Source: Aquiluna sp. (GTDB lineage Bacteria > Actinomycetota > Actinomycetes > Actinomycetales > Microbacteriaceae). Taken from it: 13,688 nucleotides of DNA. The stretch covers positions 1 to 13,688 of the forward strand of contig JADHKY010000019.1 in the NCBI GenBank assembly GCA_016780945.1, written 5' to 3'. Under the pieces are notes generated by a model that ran no database searches, was not told where the DNA came from, and saw only the letters and a program-made list of their open reading frames with translations. Shown piece after piece: positions 1 to 7,643 of the stretch (position 1 is its first letter; the number at the start of each line of letters is the position of its first letter). Both the position numbers and the translations under genes were made by a program.

Positions 1-2104
1 TGACGGTCACACGATTGCCTACCCAGACTCCTGCGTTGGTACCGATAGTCACACCACGATGGTGAATGGGCTCGGAGTGCTTGGTTGGGGTGTAGGTGGA
101 ATCGAGGCAGAGGCAGCAATGCTTGGCCAACCTGTCTCAATGCTTATTCCTAGAGTTGTCGGATTCAAGCTGACCGGGGACATTCCGGTTGGTGCAACGG
201 CTACCGACGTCGTTCTGACTATCACCGAGATGCTGAGAAAGCACGGCGTAGTTGGAAAGTTTGTGGAGTTCTATGGCGAAGGCGTTACCAGGGTGCCGCT
301 TGCGAACAGAGCCACCATTGGCAACATGTCACCGGAGTTTGGCTCAACCGTGGCTATTTTCCCAATTGATGAGGTAACTCTTGATTACCTGAGGACTACC
401 GGTCGCTCCGAGGAGCAGGTGGCACTGGTCGAGGCCTACACCAAGGCTCAAGGGCTCTGGCACGATCCCGCTGTTGAGCCGACCTACTCTGAGTATCTAG
501 AGCTTGATCTTTCGACCGTGGTTCCATCCATTGCCGGTCCCAAGCGGCCACAGGACCGAATTGCGCTCTCTGCAAGTAAGAGTGCGTTCGAGAAGGACCT
601 GAAGAATTACGCAGCATCATTCAGCGCACCGGTTCCAGTGAAGGGTAAGGACTACTCAATCGACCATGGTGCGGTGACAATTGCATCAATCACTTCTTGC
701 ACCAATACCTCTAACCCATCGGTAATGCTCGCAGCCGGACTTTTGGCAAAAAAGGCGGTTGAGAAGGGTCTCAAAGCTAAGCCATGGGTGAAGACCTCGT
801 TGGCTCCGGGCTCCAAGGTTGTAACCGACTACTACGACAAGTCTGGACTTACTACCTACCTCGACAAGCTTGGCTTCAACCTTGTCGGCTACGGCTGCAC
901 CACCTGCATCGGTAACTCGGGACCATTGGATGAGGAGATCTCCAGCGCTGTGAACGATGGTGACCTTGCGGTAACCGCAGTCCTTTCGGGCAACAGAAAC
1001 TTTGAAGGGCGCATCAATCCAGATGTGAAGATGAACTACCTGGCATCTCCACCGCTTGTTATCGCCTACTCTCTTGCGGGCACAATGGATTTTGATTTCG
1101 AGAGCGATCCGCTGGGTCAGGATGCAGCCGGCGAAGACGTTTTCCTAGTCGACATTTGGCCGACTCCCGATGAGGTGCAGTCAACAATCGACAGCTCCAT
1201 CAATAGTGAGATGTTTACCACCCAGTACGCATCAGTTTTCGATGGTGATGAGCGCTGGCGTTCACTTCCAACCCCGGAGGGTGCGCTCTTTGAGTGGGAC
1301 GATAAGTCGACCTATGTGAAGAAGCCCCCGTATTTTGAGGGCATGCAGCTCAAGCCAAATCCAGTGACTGATGTTGAAAACGCGAGGGTCCTTGTAAAGC
1401 TGGGAGACTCGGTAACAACCGATCACATCTCGCCTGCCGGATCTATCAAGGTTGACTCTCCAGCTGGAAAGTACCTTAGCGACAGAGGGGTATCCAGAGT
1501 TGACTTCAACTCCTACGGCTCCAGACGCGGAAACCACGAGGTAATGATTCGTGGAACATTTGCCAACATTAGGCTCCGCAACCAGCTTCTCGATGATGTC
1601 GAGGGCACCTACACGCGCGACTTCACAAGCCCTGATGGCAGCCAGAGCTTCATCTATGACGCCTCAGAGAACTACAAGGCAGCAGGAGTCCCGTTAGTGG
1701 TCCTGGCAGGCAAAGAGTATGGCTCAGGGTCCTCACGAGACTGGGCGGCCAAGGGCACGTCGCTGCTTGGGGTGAAGGTCGTAATCGCAGAGAGCTTCGA
1801 ACGCATTCACCGCAGCAACCTCATCGGGATGGGCGTATTGCCGCTTCAGTTCCCAGAGGGCCAGAACGCAACGAGCCTCGGTCTCGACGGGACCGAAAGC
1901 TTCAGCTTCACTGGGATTGAGCAGCTCAACCAGGGAGTTACGCCCAAGACCATTTCAGTTGTCGCTACACCGACATCTCACTCGCCTGAAGGAAAGCAAG
2001 AGGTTCGCTTCGATGCTGTGGTGCGAATTGACACACCGGGCGAGGCTGACTACTACCGCAATGGTGGAATTCTGCAGTACGTGCTTCGTTCACTGGTGGC
2101 CTAG
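1..2104 (+). CDS. acn: Aconitate hydratase (aconitase A), 3' part
   Basis: Converts citrate to isocitrate via cis-aconitate in the TCA cycle, in the cytosol, using a [4Fe-4S] cluster. The reading frame is open from base 2 (GAC), so the ATG at 59 is internal: the residues before it (VGTDSHTTM) are already a conserved aconitase motif. About 200 N-terminal residues should lie outside the window, judging from the usual ~900-residue length; about 700 are present. The three cluster cysteines are visible: one in SCTNTSNPSVM (codon at 698) and two in GCTTCIGNSGPL (codons at 896 and 905). The C-terminal swivel domain is intact, with GSGSSRDWAAKG and ESFERIHRSNLIGMGVLPLQ. Stop TAG is at 2102. dxs follows after 35 nt on the same strand with no visible terminator between, so co-transcription is likely. 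The family identification is certain; the gene is incomplete only because of the window edge. Confidence 0.97.
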   Translation, partial: DGHTIAYPDSCVGTDSHTTMVNGLGVLGWGVGGIEAEAAMLGQPVSMLIPRVVGFKLTGDIPVGATATDVVLTITEMLRKHGVVGKFVEFYGEGVTRVPLANRATIGNMSPEFGSTVAIFPIDEVTLDYLRTTGRSEEQVALVEAYTKAQGLWHDPAVEPTYSEYLELDLSTVVPSIAGPKRPQDRIALSASKSAFEKDLKNYAASFSAPVPVKGKDYSIDHGAVTIASITSCTNTSNPSVMLAAGLLAKKAVEKGLKAKPWVKTSLAPGSKVVTDYYDKSGLTTYLDKLGFNLVGYGCTTCIGNSGPLDEEISSAVNDGDLAVTAVLSGNRNFEGRINPDVKMNYLASPPLVIAYSLAGTMDFDFESDPLGQDAAGEDVFLVDIWPTPDEVQSTIDSSINSEMFTTQYASVFDGDERWRSLPTPEGALFEWDDKSTYVKKPPYFEGMQLKPNPVTDVENARVLVKLGDSVTTDHISPAGSIKVDSPAGKYLSDRGVSRVDFNSYGSRRGNHEVMIRGTFANIRLRNQLLDDVEGTYTRDFTSPDGSQSFIYDASENYKAAGVPLVVLAGKEYGSGSSRDWAAKGTSLLGVKVVIAESFERIHRSNLIGMGVLPLQFPEGQNATSLGLDGTESFSFTGIEQLNQGVTPKTISVVATPTSHSPEGKQEVRFDAVVRIDTPGEADYYRNGGILQYVLRSLVA

Positions 2105-2139
2105 GGCATAGGAACAGCTGAAGAGGGGTTGAACCCAGC

Positions 2140-4071
2140 ATGCTTGAGCAAATTAAATCGCCCAAAGACCTACAAGGTCTCAGCGAGCGCGAGCTCAAGG
2201 GGCTGGCCGAGGAGATCCGCTCTTTCCTGATTGAAACCGTCTCGAAGACTGGCGGCCACCTGGGACCCAATCTGGGCGTAGTCGAGATCACTCTCGCTAT
2301 GCACAGAGTGTTCAATTCGCCAACCGATGCCATGGTCTTCGATACCGGTCACCAGTCCTATGTCCACAAGCTGCTAACTGGCAGGCAGGATTTTTCGGGT
2401 CTCAGACAATCTGGTGGCATCGCAGGTTACCCCCAGCGCTCCGAGTCCGAACATGACATAGTCGAAAACTCCCATGCTTCGACCTCACTGTCCTGGGCTG
2501 ATGGCATTTCAAGAGCGTTCAAGGCAACCGGTCAGGCCGACCGTCACGTGGTGGCTGTGATTGGTGATGGCGCACTCACTGGCGGCATGGCCTGGGAAGC
2601 CCTAAACAACATCACAGACGACAACGATCGCAACCTAGTGGTAATCGTCAACGACAACGGCCGCTCCTATGCTCCGACCATTGGTGGACTAGCAAGGGGT
2701 CTTTCGAAGATTAGAACCGAGCCTTGGTACCGAGAGGGCTATCGAATCTCCAAGCGGGTATTTTCCGTTTTCGGTCCGCTGGGAAGGGTTCTGTTCAATG
2801 CCACGCACGCGTTTATAGATTCGCTTTTGGGTTTTGGAGTTCCCAAGGGAATCTTCCCCAACCTAGATATAAAACACCTTGGACCAGTTGACGGCCACGA
2901 CCTCGTGTCTCTCGAAAGAGTCCTGCAGCAGGCTAAGAACCTAGGTCAGCCTGTCATCGTGCACGTAATAACTCAGAAGGGTCGAGGTTATTCGCCTGCA
3001 CTGGATGACGAAGCAGACCAGTTCCATGCCGTGGGAAAGATAAACCCGGAGAGCGGGCTACCTATCAAGGCATCTAGCGAGCCAAGCTGGACCTCCGTGT
3101 TTGGGGATGAGCTAGTAGCAGCAGCTGACGCGGACGACAAGATCGTAGGAATCACAGGAGCCATGCTGATTCCCGTTGGCATGGACGCCATGGCGGAGAA
3201 GTACCCGGGCAGGGTCTTCGATGTTGGTATCGCTGAGCAGCATGCGGTAACAGCGGCTGCGGGAATGGCTTTTGGTGGCCTGCATCCGGTCGTTGCCGTC
3301 TACTCAACCTTCCTAAATCGCGCCTTCGACCAGGTATTGATGGACGTCGCACTCCATAAAGCTGGCGTGACCTTCGTGCTGGATAGGGCCGGCGTCACAG
3401 GACCAGATGGCGCGTCTCATCACGGCATGTGGGACATGTCAATTCTTCAAGTCGTGCCGGGCATCCAGATTGCTGCCCCCAGAGACGAGGCATCTCTCAG
3501 GGAAAGTCTTCGCGAGGCAGTTGCGGTTGACAACGCCCCGACCGTAATTCGATTCCCAAAGGGAAGCGTTGCTAAGCCGCTACCGGCCCTAAAGAGACTC
3601 GCACACGGTGCGGATCTGCTCGCAGAGAGCGAAGCAAGGGATGTGTTGATCGTAGGCATCGGACCCTTCGCCCACCTAGCTGTCAGAGTTGCAGGCCTTC
3701 TTGCGCAGCAGGGAATCGGTGCCACTGTGGTTGATCCGAGGTGGATTCTGCCGGTTAGCGAAGACCTTGTTGAGCTCTCAGCACAGCACCGGCTCGTTGT
3801 CACCCTTGAGGACGGCGTTAGGGTCGGCGGCTTTGGCTCAAGACTTCGACAGAGCCTAAGGGAGGCTCAGATAGACACTGGTTTGCATGAGGTTGGCATT
3901 CCGGCCGAGTTCCTTGAGCACGCTGAACGGGATGAGATTCTTGCGAGGTTGGGACTTACCGACAAGCAGATTGCCATGGAGGTGGTGGAGCAGGTTGTCG
4001 GGACCAGGGTGCCGAAGGCTAAGCCTCAGCTGTCGGAGGAGCTAGAGCAAGATCAAGACCAGCACCAATAA
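2140..4071 (+). CDS. dxs: 1-deoxy-D-xylulose-5-phosphate synthase
   Basis: Thiamine-diphosphate enzyme that condenses pyruvate with glyceraldehyde-3-phosphate to DXP, the entry step of the MEP pathway to isoprenoids. The protein is 643 residues, normal for the family. Visible motifs: KTGGHLGPNLGVVE (H40), FDTGHQSYVHK (H71), the ThDP/Mg motif GDG at 142-144 with NDNG at 171-174, HLGPVDGHD near 247-254, the catalytic glutamate E366 in VGIAEQHAVTAAAG, and DRAGVTGPDGASHHG at 415-429. The ATG start is preceded by a purine-rich GAAGAGGGG about 10 nt upstream. The C-terminal tail after about residue 620 is charged and glutamine-rich (EELEQDQDQHQ). The last 53 nt overlap the 3' end of the convergent ribonuclease D gene. 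Adjacency of dxs to an HRDC ribonuclease D and DUF3000 is, from memory, also found in mycobacteria, which supports vertical core inheritance. Confidence 0.98.
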   Translation: MLEQIKSPKDLQGLSERELKGLAEEIRSFLIETVSKTGGHLGPNLGVVEITLAMHRVFNSPTDAMVFDTGHQSYVHKLLTGRQDFSGLRQSGGIAGYPQRSESEHDIVENSHASTSLSWADGISRAFKATGQADRHVVAVIGDGALTGGMAWEALNNITDDNDRNLVVIVNDNGRSYAPTIGGLARGLSKIRTEPWYREGYRISKRVFSVFGPLGRVLFNATHAFIDSLLGFGVPKGIFPNLDIKHLGPVDGHDLVSLERVLQQAKNLGQPVIVHVITQKGRGYSPALDDEADQFHAVGKINPESGLPIKASSEPSWTSVFGDELVAAADADDKIVGITGAMLIPVGMDAMAEKYPGRVFDVGIAEQHAVTAAAGMAFGGLHPVVAVYSTFLNRAFDQVLMDVALHKAGVTFVLDRAGVTGPDGASHHGMWDMSILQVVPGIQIAAPRDEASLRESLREAVAVDNAPTVIRFPKGSVAKPLPALKRLAHGADLLAESEARDVLIVGIGPFAHLAVRVAGLLAQQGIGATVVDPRWILPVSEDLVELSAQHRLVVTLEDGVRVGGFGSRLRQSLREAQIDTGLHEVGIPAEFLEHAERDEILARLGLTDKQIAMEVVEQVVGTRVPKAKPQLSEELEQDQDQHQ

Positions 4072-5209
4072 GCGGAGCACAGATCTCGACCTGCCAGTGC
4101 CTGGCTCCAAGGAGCATCATCCGCGCTGCAACATCCTCTGCAGGCTCAAAACACACTCTCCTTAGGATGTAAGGGGTTAGTAGGTTCTCTACCGGCATAG
4201 CAAGCTCAGCGGCCTTGTCAACAATTAGCGGTCTCGTTGCAGTTAGCCTCGCGTGAGCCTCAGGGAAACGTTTCTCCCAGGACCTGTGGTTAGGGATGAA
4301 GTCGGTGCTGCGTTCCTCTTCGCCAAGCTCAACTGCTTCGGACTCTGAAATTGAGCGCCACCAAAGATCCAGCATCGTTCTTGAAGCCCTGCCTTGGAAC
4401 TGCTTATTTGACGCAAGTTGCGATTTAGATTTTGGAGGCTCTGCTACTACCGCAGCAATGGAACGATCTGGAATCAGTCTTCCAGGGGCAACGTCCTTCT
4501 CCATTGCAACTTTGTTACGAGCAAGCCACAACGAGGCTGCAATCTTTTGTTTTCTCTCGTCCTTGATTTTGCTCATGCCAGGCAGCTGTCGCCAGGGCTC
4601 AGCTGCCTGCTCCTTAGCCTTGAAGCCAACAAGGTGCTGAAACTCCTGCATAGCCCAGTCCAGCTTTCCTTGCTCGCTGAGCGTTTGCTCTAAAGCGCCC
4701 CAGAGCTCGAACAGCACATCTACATCCAAGGCGGCATAGGTGAGCATGCTCTCGGGTAAGGGCCGTTGGGACCAGTCGGCGGCGGAGTGCTCCTTGGCTA
4801 GTTCCATTTCGAGCAAGACCTCTGCCAGCGAGGCCAGACCAAACCGCTCAAGACCGGCCAAACGGGCGCCAAGCTCTGTATCAATTAGCGAAGTTGGCCT
4901 GATGCCCAGCTCTGCAAGACACGGCAAATCCTGAGTGGCTGCGTGGAGAATCCAGGTGGTTTTAGCCATGGCACTTCCAAGCTCCTTGGCCCATTGGTCA
5001 CCTTCGAAACCTTCGGGGTCTACCAGGTAGATAGCTACATCCTTGATTGCAATCTGGATGAGATAAGCCCTGTGGGAATAGCGGAAACCACTGGCTCGCT
5101 CTGCATCTAACCCGATGACTGCGACTGAGCCCAGTGCTTCGATAAGGGCCTTAAGCGACTCGGGGTCATCTACGTATCTAACCTCGAGACGGGGGTTGTC
5201 TAATTTCAA
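4019..5209 (-). CDS. rnd: Ribonuclease D-type 3'-5' exonuclease with HRDC domain
   Basis: Probable 3'-5' exoribonuclease of the DEDDy family, which trims structured RNA such as tRNA precursors. In the 396 residues the catalytic set can be read: D35 and E37 (Exo I, GLDAERASG), D94 (Exo II, LHAATQDLPCLAEL), and Y158 with D162 (Exo III, YAALDVDVLFEL). An HRDC-like helical nucleic-acid-binding segment follows at about 205-285 (LPGMSKIKDERKQKIAASLW). The start is TTG at 5209; its first bases form a 4-nt TTGA overlap with the TGA stop of the DUF3000 gene, which suggests translational coupling. It is the last gene of the five-gene minus-strand run. Its stop lies 53 nt inside the convergent dxs, and no terminator hairpin is evident there. 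The exact RNA substrate cannot be told from sequence. Confidence 0.93.
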   Translation of the reverse strand: MKLDNPRLEVRYVDDPESLKALIEALGSVAVIGLDAERASGFRYSHRAYLIQIAIKDVAIYLVDPEGFEGDQWAKELGSAMAKTTWILHAATQDLPCLAELGIRPTSLIDTELGARLAGLERFGLASLAEVLLEMELAKEHSAADWSQRPLPESMLTYAALDVDVLFELWGALEQTLSEQGKLDWAMQEFQHLVGFKAKEQAAEPWRQLPGMSKIKDERKQKIAASLWLARNKVAMEKDVAPGRLIPDRSIAAVVAEPPKSKSQLASNKQFQGRASRTMLDLWWRSISESEAVELGEEERSTDFIPNHRSWEKRFPEAHARLTATRPLIVDKAAELAMPVENLLTPYILRRVCFEPAEDVAARMMLLGARHWQVEICAPLIGAGLDLALAPPTAEA

Positions 5210-5766
5210 TCCAGCCTCACGACCTTGCCGTCTTTCGGCGGAAGGCCCGAGATTAGTGCCACCAGCTCGATCCAGCCTCGCAGGTGATTGGAAAGATCAA
5301 AGTCGAGCGGTGCCCAGCTAGCACGAATCTCAAGCTCACCATGCTGGGGTTGAGCAACCAGTGAGCCGTGCCCGGTGGAAATAACGGTTGTTGTGGTGCC
5401 TGCCTCGTGCGCGAATTGTGCGCCAGATGCTTTCAAGCAGTCCTTGAGCCACTCCCAGGGCATGGCGGCTGTGTAATCGTCCTTTGCCATCTCAAGCTCA
5501 ATAGGACTCTTTGCGTAACCGATGATTCTGAACTCAGAGTTCCAACCCTCAGGCATTTCGGGGTCTCTGCAGTAGACCAGACGACTTACCCCATGGTCTG
5601 AGGCAGTTTCGTGAGCAACCTCAGCACTAATAGCTATGGCCTCTGGGGCAATGCCTTTAGGAGAGGGAATTTGAGTCAGGACGATCTCGTCTCGAGACTC
5701 CACCTGACTGATACCTGACAGCATTCCCTGGAATGTCTCAGAGACGTCTGTTAGGTCAAGCTTCAC
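5206..5766 (-). CDS. DUF3000 family protein
   Basis: A 186-residue protein of the DUF3000 family, which as far as I know is confined to Actinobacteria and has no established function. Recognisable family features are IVLTQIPSPKGIAP near 28-41, the tryptophan-containing MPWEWLKDCL, EIRASWAPLDFDLSNHLRGW, and LISGLPPKDG near the C-terminus. It has no membrane segment or signal peptide and looks like a soluble cytoplasmic protein. The start is GTG at 5766: an in-frame TAA lies four codons upstream, so no earlier start exists. The nearest purine run (GGGG) is far from it, so an internal ATG 14 codons in, just after CAGGGA, is a possible alternative. It is 28 nt downstream of the RibD-like gene and overlaps ribonuclease D by 4 nt. 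I assign no biochemical role. Confidence 0.88.
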   Translation of the reverse strand: MKLDLTDVSETFQGMLSGISQVESRDEIVLTQIPSPKGIAPEAIAISAEVAHETASDHGVSRLVYCRDPEMPEGWNSEFRIIGYAKSPIELEMAKDDYTAAMPWEWLKDCLKASGAQFAHEAGTTTTVISTGHGSLVAQPQHGELEIRASWAPLDFDLSNHLRGWIELVALISGLPPKDGKVVRLD

Positions 5767-5794
5767 AGTCGAAAATTACCCCGACTTCACCCAT

Positions 5795-6319
5795 TTAGTG
5801 GACAGCCACGCTGCCGATGCGGGCAATAAATAGCCCGGCGGACGAAACCAACTCGAACTTGACTCCATGCCTTGATGTGAAGATCTCAATGCCGCTGAGC
5901 TTGTCAGAGCTCAGGTATGCCTCAACCGATGGCACAGCGCTTAGTGCGAGGAAGCCGGTCGGTCCAAACTCGCATTGAATCTTCTCAAAGCCGAGCGACT
6001 GCAGATGTTTGACTGCCTCAATGAAGTTGGTTGCATGGTGCTCTGAGATGAGCATGACCCCAGGACCAAGATCCGACGCTGTGAGAGCCCGAGAGAATAC
6101 TGCTAGTTCCGCATTGGCTGGAGGGCGGTAGATCTCGTCCACGTAGCTCTTGCCGGAGGTGAGGACTACCTCTGCCCGCCTTCGCACCGAGACAAACCAG
6201 TCAAGATCAGCCTGACCTCCAAGGGACTTACTTGTTCCGTCTGGTCCAACGTGCTCGCCTTCTGGCCCTACAACAAGCGTTGCGGTAATGGGACCCAGGT
6301 TCAGCTCGTTAGGAATCAA
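5795..6319 (-). CDS. Short RibD C-terminal / dihydrofolate-reductase-like protein
   Basis: A 174-residue protein that I read as a stand-alone RibD-C-type reductase fold, the DHFR-like domain that in RibD reduces a pyrimidine with NADPH. Support comes from the order of elements: a first strand ITATLVVGPEG; DWFVSVRRRAEVVLTSGKSYVDE at 40-62, which resembles the RibD segment reading 'R..ADAVLVGAGTVR.E'; YRPP at 64-67; and IQCEFGPTGF at 115-124, which corresponds to the family's 'EGGPTL' loop. There is no deaminase domain. At 174 residues it is shorter than the ~250-residue mycobacterial RibD-like protein Rv2671, which from memory also sits beside a ZapE/AFG1 ATPase. The start is TTG at 6319; the in-frame codons back to the upstream TAA hold no other start. 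It overlaps sufE by 11 nt. The fold is fairly likely, but the substrate is unknown and true riboflavin synthesis is not implied. Confidence 0.7.
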   Translation of the reverse strand: MIPNELNLGPITATLVVGPEGEHVGPDGTSKSLGGQADLDWFVSVRRRAEVVLTSGKSYVDEIYRPPANAELAVFSRALTASDLGPGVMLISEHHATNFIEAVKHLQSLGFEKIQCEFGPTGFLALSAVPSVEAYLSSDKLSGIEIFTSRHGVKFELVSSAGLFIARIGSVAVH

Positions 6320-6725
6320 GAAGCTCTTTGGTCTTCCGCTTGATTCGAAACAGCATGCCCCGCATTCCTCTTACTCGAAGCGGTGAGATGAGCTTTTCGA
6401 GTCCGAGCTGTCCTGGAAAGTCGTCATCTAAGTCTGTAATCTCTTGGGCGGTTTTGCCGTTTAGCGCGGCATGAAGCACCGAGGCAAACCCTCTGGTGGT
6501 CGGAGCCTCTCGCGGTGCGGAGAAGAAGAGCTCAACAGCTTCCGCATTGCCCTCAACGGCTATGAAGACCGGAGCCTGACACTCTTCGACACGCTCCATG
6601 AGCTCGGGGTTTTCTCCATACTTACTCGGGACATCCGGCAAATTCTCGCTGTACTCGAGAAGCAGCTGAAGCTTTTCCGAGTCTGGCATCAGCCCAAACT
6701 CCTCGACTATGTCGCTAGCGCTCAA
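6309..6725 (-). CDS. sufE: SufE family sulfur acceptor protein
   Basis: SufE-type proteins accept persulfide sulfur on a conserved cysteine and pass it on, classically from SufS to the Suf Fe-S cluster scaffold. This 138-residue protein has the active-site region RVEECQAPVFIAVE with C49, then the family's APTTRGFASVLHAALNGKTA and the C-terminal GLEKLISPLRVRGMRGMLFR. The residue before the cysteine is Glu rather than the Gly of the enterobacterial GC motif; I recall this as normal for actinobacterial SufE-like proteins. The start is TTG at 6725, supported by an AGGAG box 7 nt upstream and a TTGA overlap with the sulfurtransferase stop. No sufS, sufB, sufC or sufD is next to it. The tight coupling to the rhodanese gene suggests that protein as its sulfur donor; this is inference. 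Confidence 0.92.
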   Translation of the reverse strand: MSASDIVEEFGLMPDSEKLQLLLEYSENLPDVPSKYGENPELMERVEECQAPVFIAVEGNAEAVELFFSAPREAPTTRGFASVLHAALNGKTAQEITDLDDDFPGQLGLEKLISPLRVRGMRGMLFRIKRKTKELLDS

Positions 6726-7597
6726 GCAAATACTCCTGGAGCCTCACCCTGGGCAATGGGAACACCAACAAGGTTTCCCCACTCAGTCCAAGATCCGTCA
6801 TAGTTCCGAACGTCCTTGACACCAACTAGGTACTTGAGCGCGAACCAGGTGAGCGAGGATCTCTCGCCAATTCGGCAATAGGTAATGAACTTGTCCTGAG
6901 GGCTTGAGCCAGTCTCCTCAAAGAGAATCGTCTGAAGCTCATCGAGCGGCTTGAATGAACCGTCCTCTTGAACCAACTTGCCCCATGGGACGTTCTTTGC
7001 ACTTGGAATGTGGCCAGCCCTCGCTGCACCCTCATTCGGGTAGTCGGGCATGTGCAGGCGCTCACCGGTGTACTCCTGAGGAGAGCGAATGTCGATAATG
7101 GGGGAGGGCTGGTGCTTGGCGATGTCGTCTCTGAAGGCTCGAATCTCGTCATCCTTTCGAACTACTTCTGGGTAGTTACCTTCAGCTCTAGAAGGCTTGT
7201 CGGTTGTTAGGTCTCGTCCCTCGGCAATCCACTTCATTCTGCCGCCGTCAAGAAGTCTCACGTCCTGGTGCCCAAAGAGCTTGAAGACCCAAAACGCGTA
7301 GGCTGCCCACCAATTCGACTTGTCTCCGTAGAGGAGAATGGTGTCATCGCGGGAAATGCCCTTGGAGCGCATCAATTTTGCGAAGTGCTCACCATCGAGA
7401 TAGTCGCGCCTTACCTGATCGTTTAGTTCGGTGTGCCAGTCAAGCTTCACAGCACCGGGGATGTGCCCGGTGTCATAGAGGAGGATGTCTTCGTTGGACT
7501 CTACAACCGTGACAGCGTCTAGATTCTCAGCCAGCCATTCGGTCGTGACCAAGGCCTCTGGGCTTGCATACTTAGAAATCTTCTCTTGTTCACTCAT
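6722..7597 (-). CDS. sseA: Two-domain rhodanese-type sulfurtransferase
   Basis: Thiosulfate or 3-mercaptopyruvate sulfurtransferase, a cytoplasmic enzyme that moves sulfane sulfur onto its active-site cysteine and on to thiophilic acceptors. The 291 residues form a tandem rhodanese. The N-terminal domain carries DTGHIPGAVKLDW, and its active-site position LYGDKSNWWAAYAF lacks cysteine. The C-terminal domain carries IIDIRSPQEYTGE, RAGHIPSAKNVPWG and the catalytic loop YCRIGERSSLTWFAL with C241. The CRxGERSS loop matches the SseA type of actinobacteria, generally annotated as thiosulfate sulfurtransferase. The ATG start at 7597 has a GGAG 13 nt upstream, rather far. It is the first gene of the minus-strand run and overlaps sufE by 4 nt. 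A 46-nt gap separates it from the divergent ZapE gene, so both promoters must be packed there or the transcripts have very short leaders. Confidence 0.94.
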   Translation of the reverse strand: MSEQEKISKYASPEALVTTEWLAENLDAVTVVESNEDILLYDTGHIPGAVKLDWHTELNDQVRRDYLDGEHFAKLMRSKGISRDDTILLYGDKSNWWAAYAFWVFKLFGHQDVRLLDGGRMKWIAEGRDLTTDKPSRAEGNYPEVVRKDDEIRAFRDDIAKHQPSPIIDIRSPQEYTGERLHMPDYPNEGAARAGHIPSAKNVPWGKLVQEDGSFKPLDELQTILFEETGSSPQDKFITYCRIGERSSLTWFALKYLVGVKDVRNYDGSWTEWGNLVGVPIAQGEAPGVFA

Positions 7598-7643
7598 TGG
7601 TTGTATTTATCTCCATAAACTAGCGGTCTGGTGGTGATGTCTT

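Noticed and set aside
59..61. ATG at 59 as the aconitase start
   Set aside because: The frame is open to the left edge and the residues before it match the conserved aconitase core, so it is internal.
7598..7643. Specific -10/-35 boxes for the divergent sseA and zapE promoters
   Set aside because: The 46-nt gap is AT-rich in its left half, but no pair of hexamers with acceptable spacing stood out on either strand.
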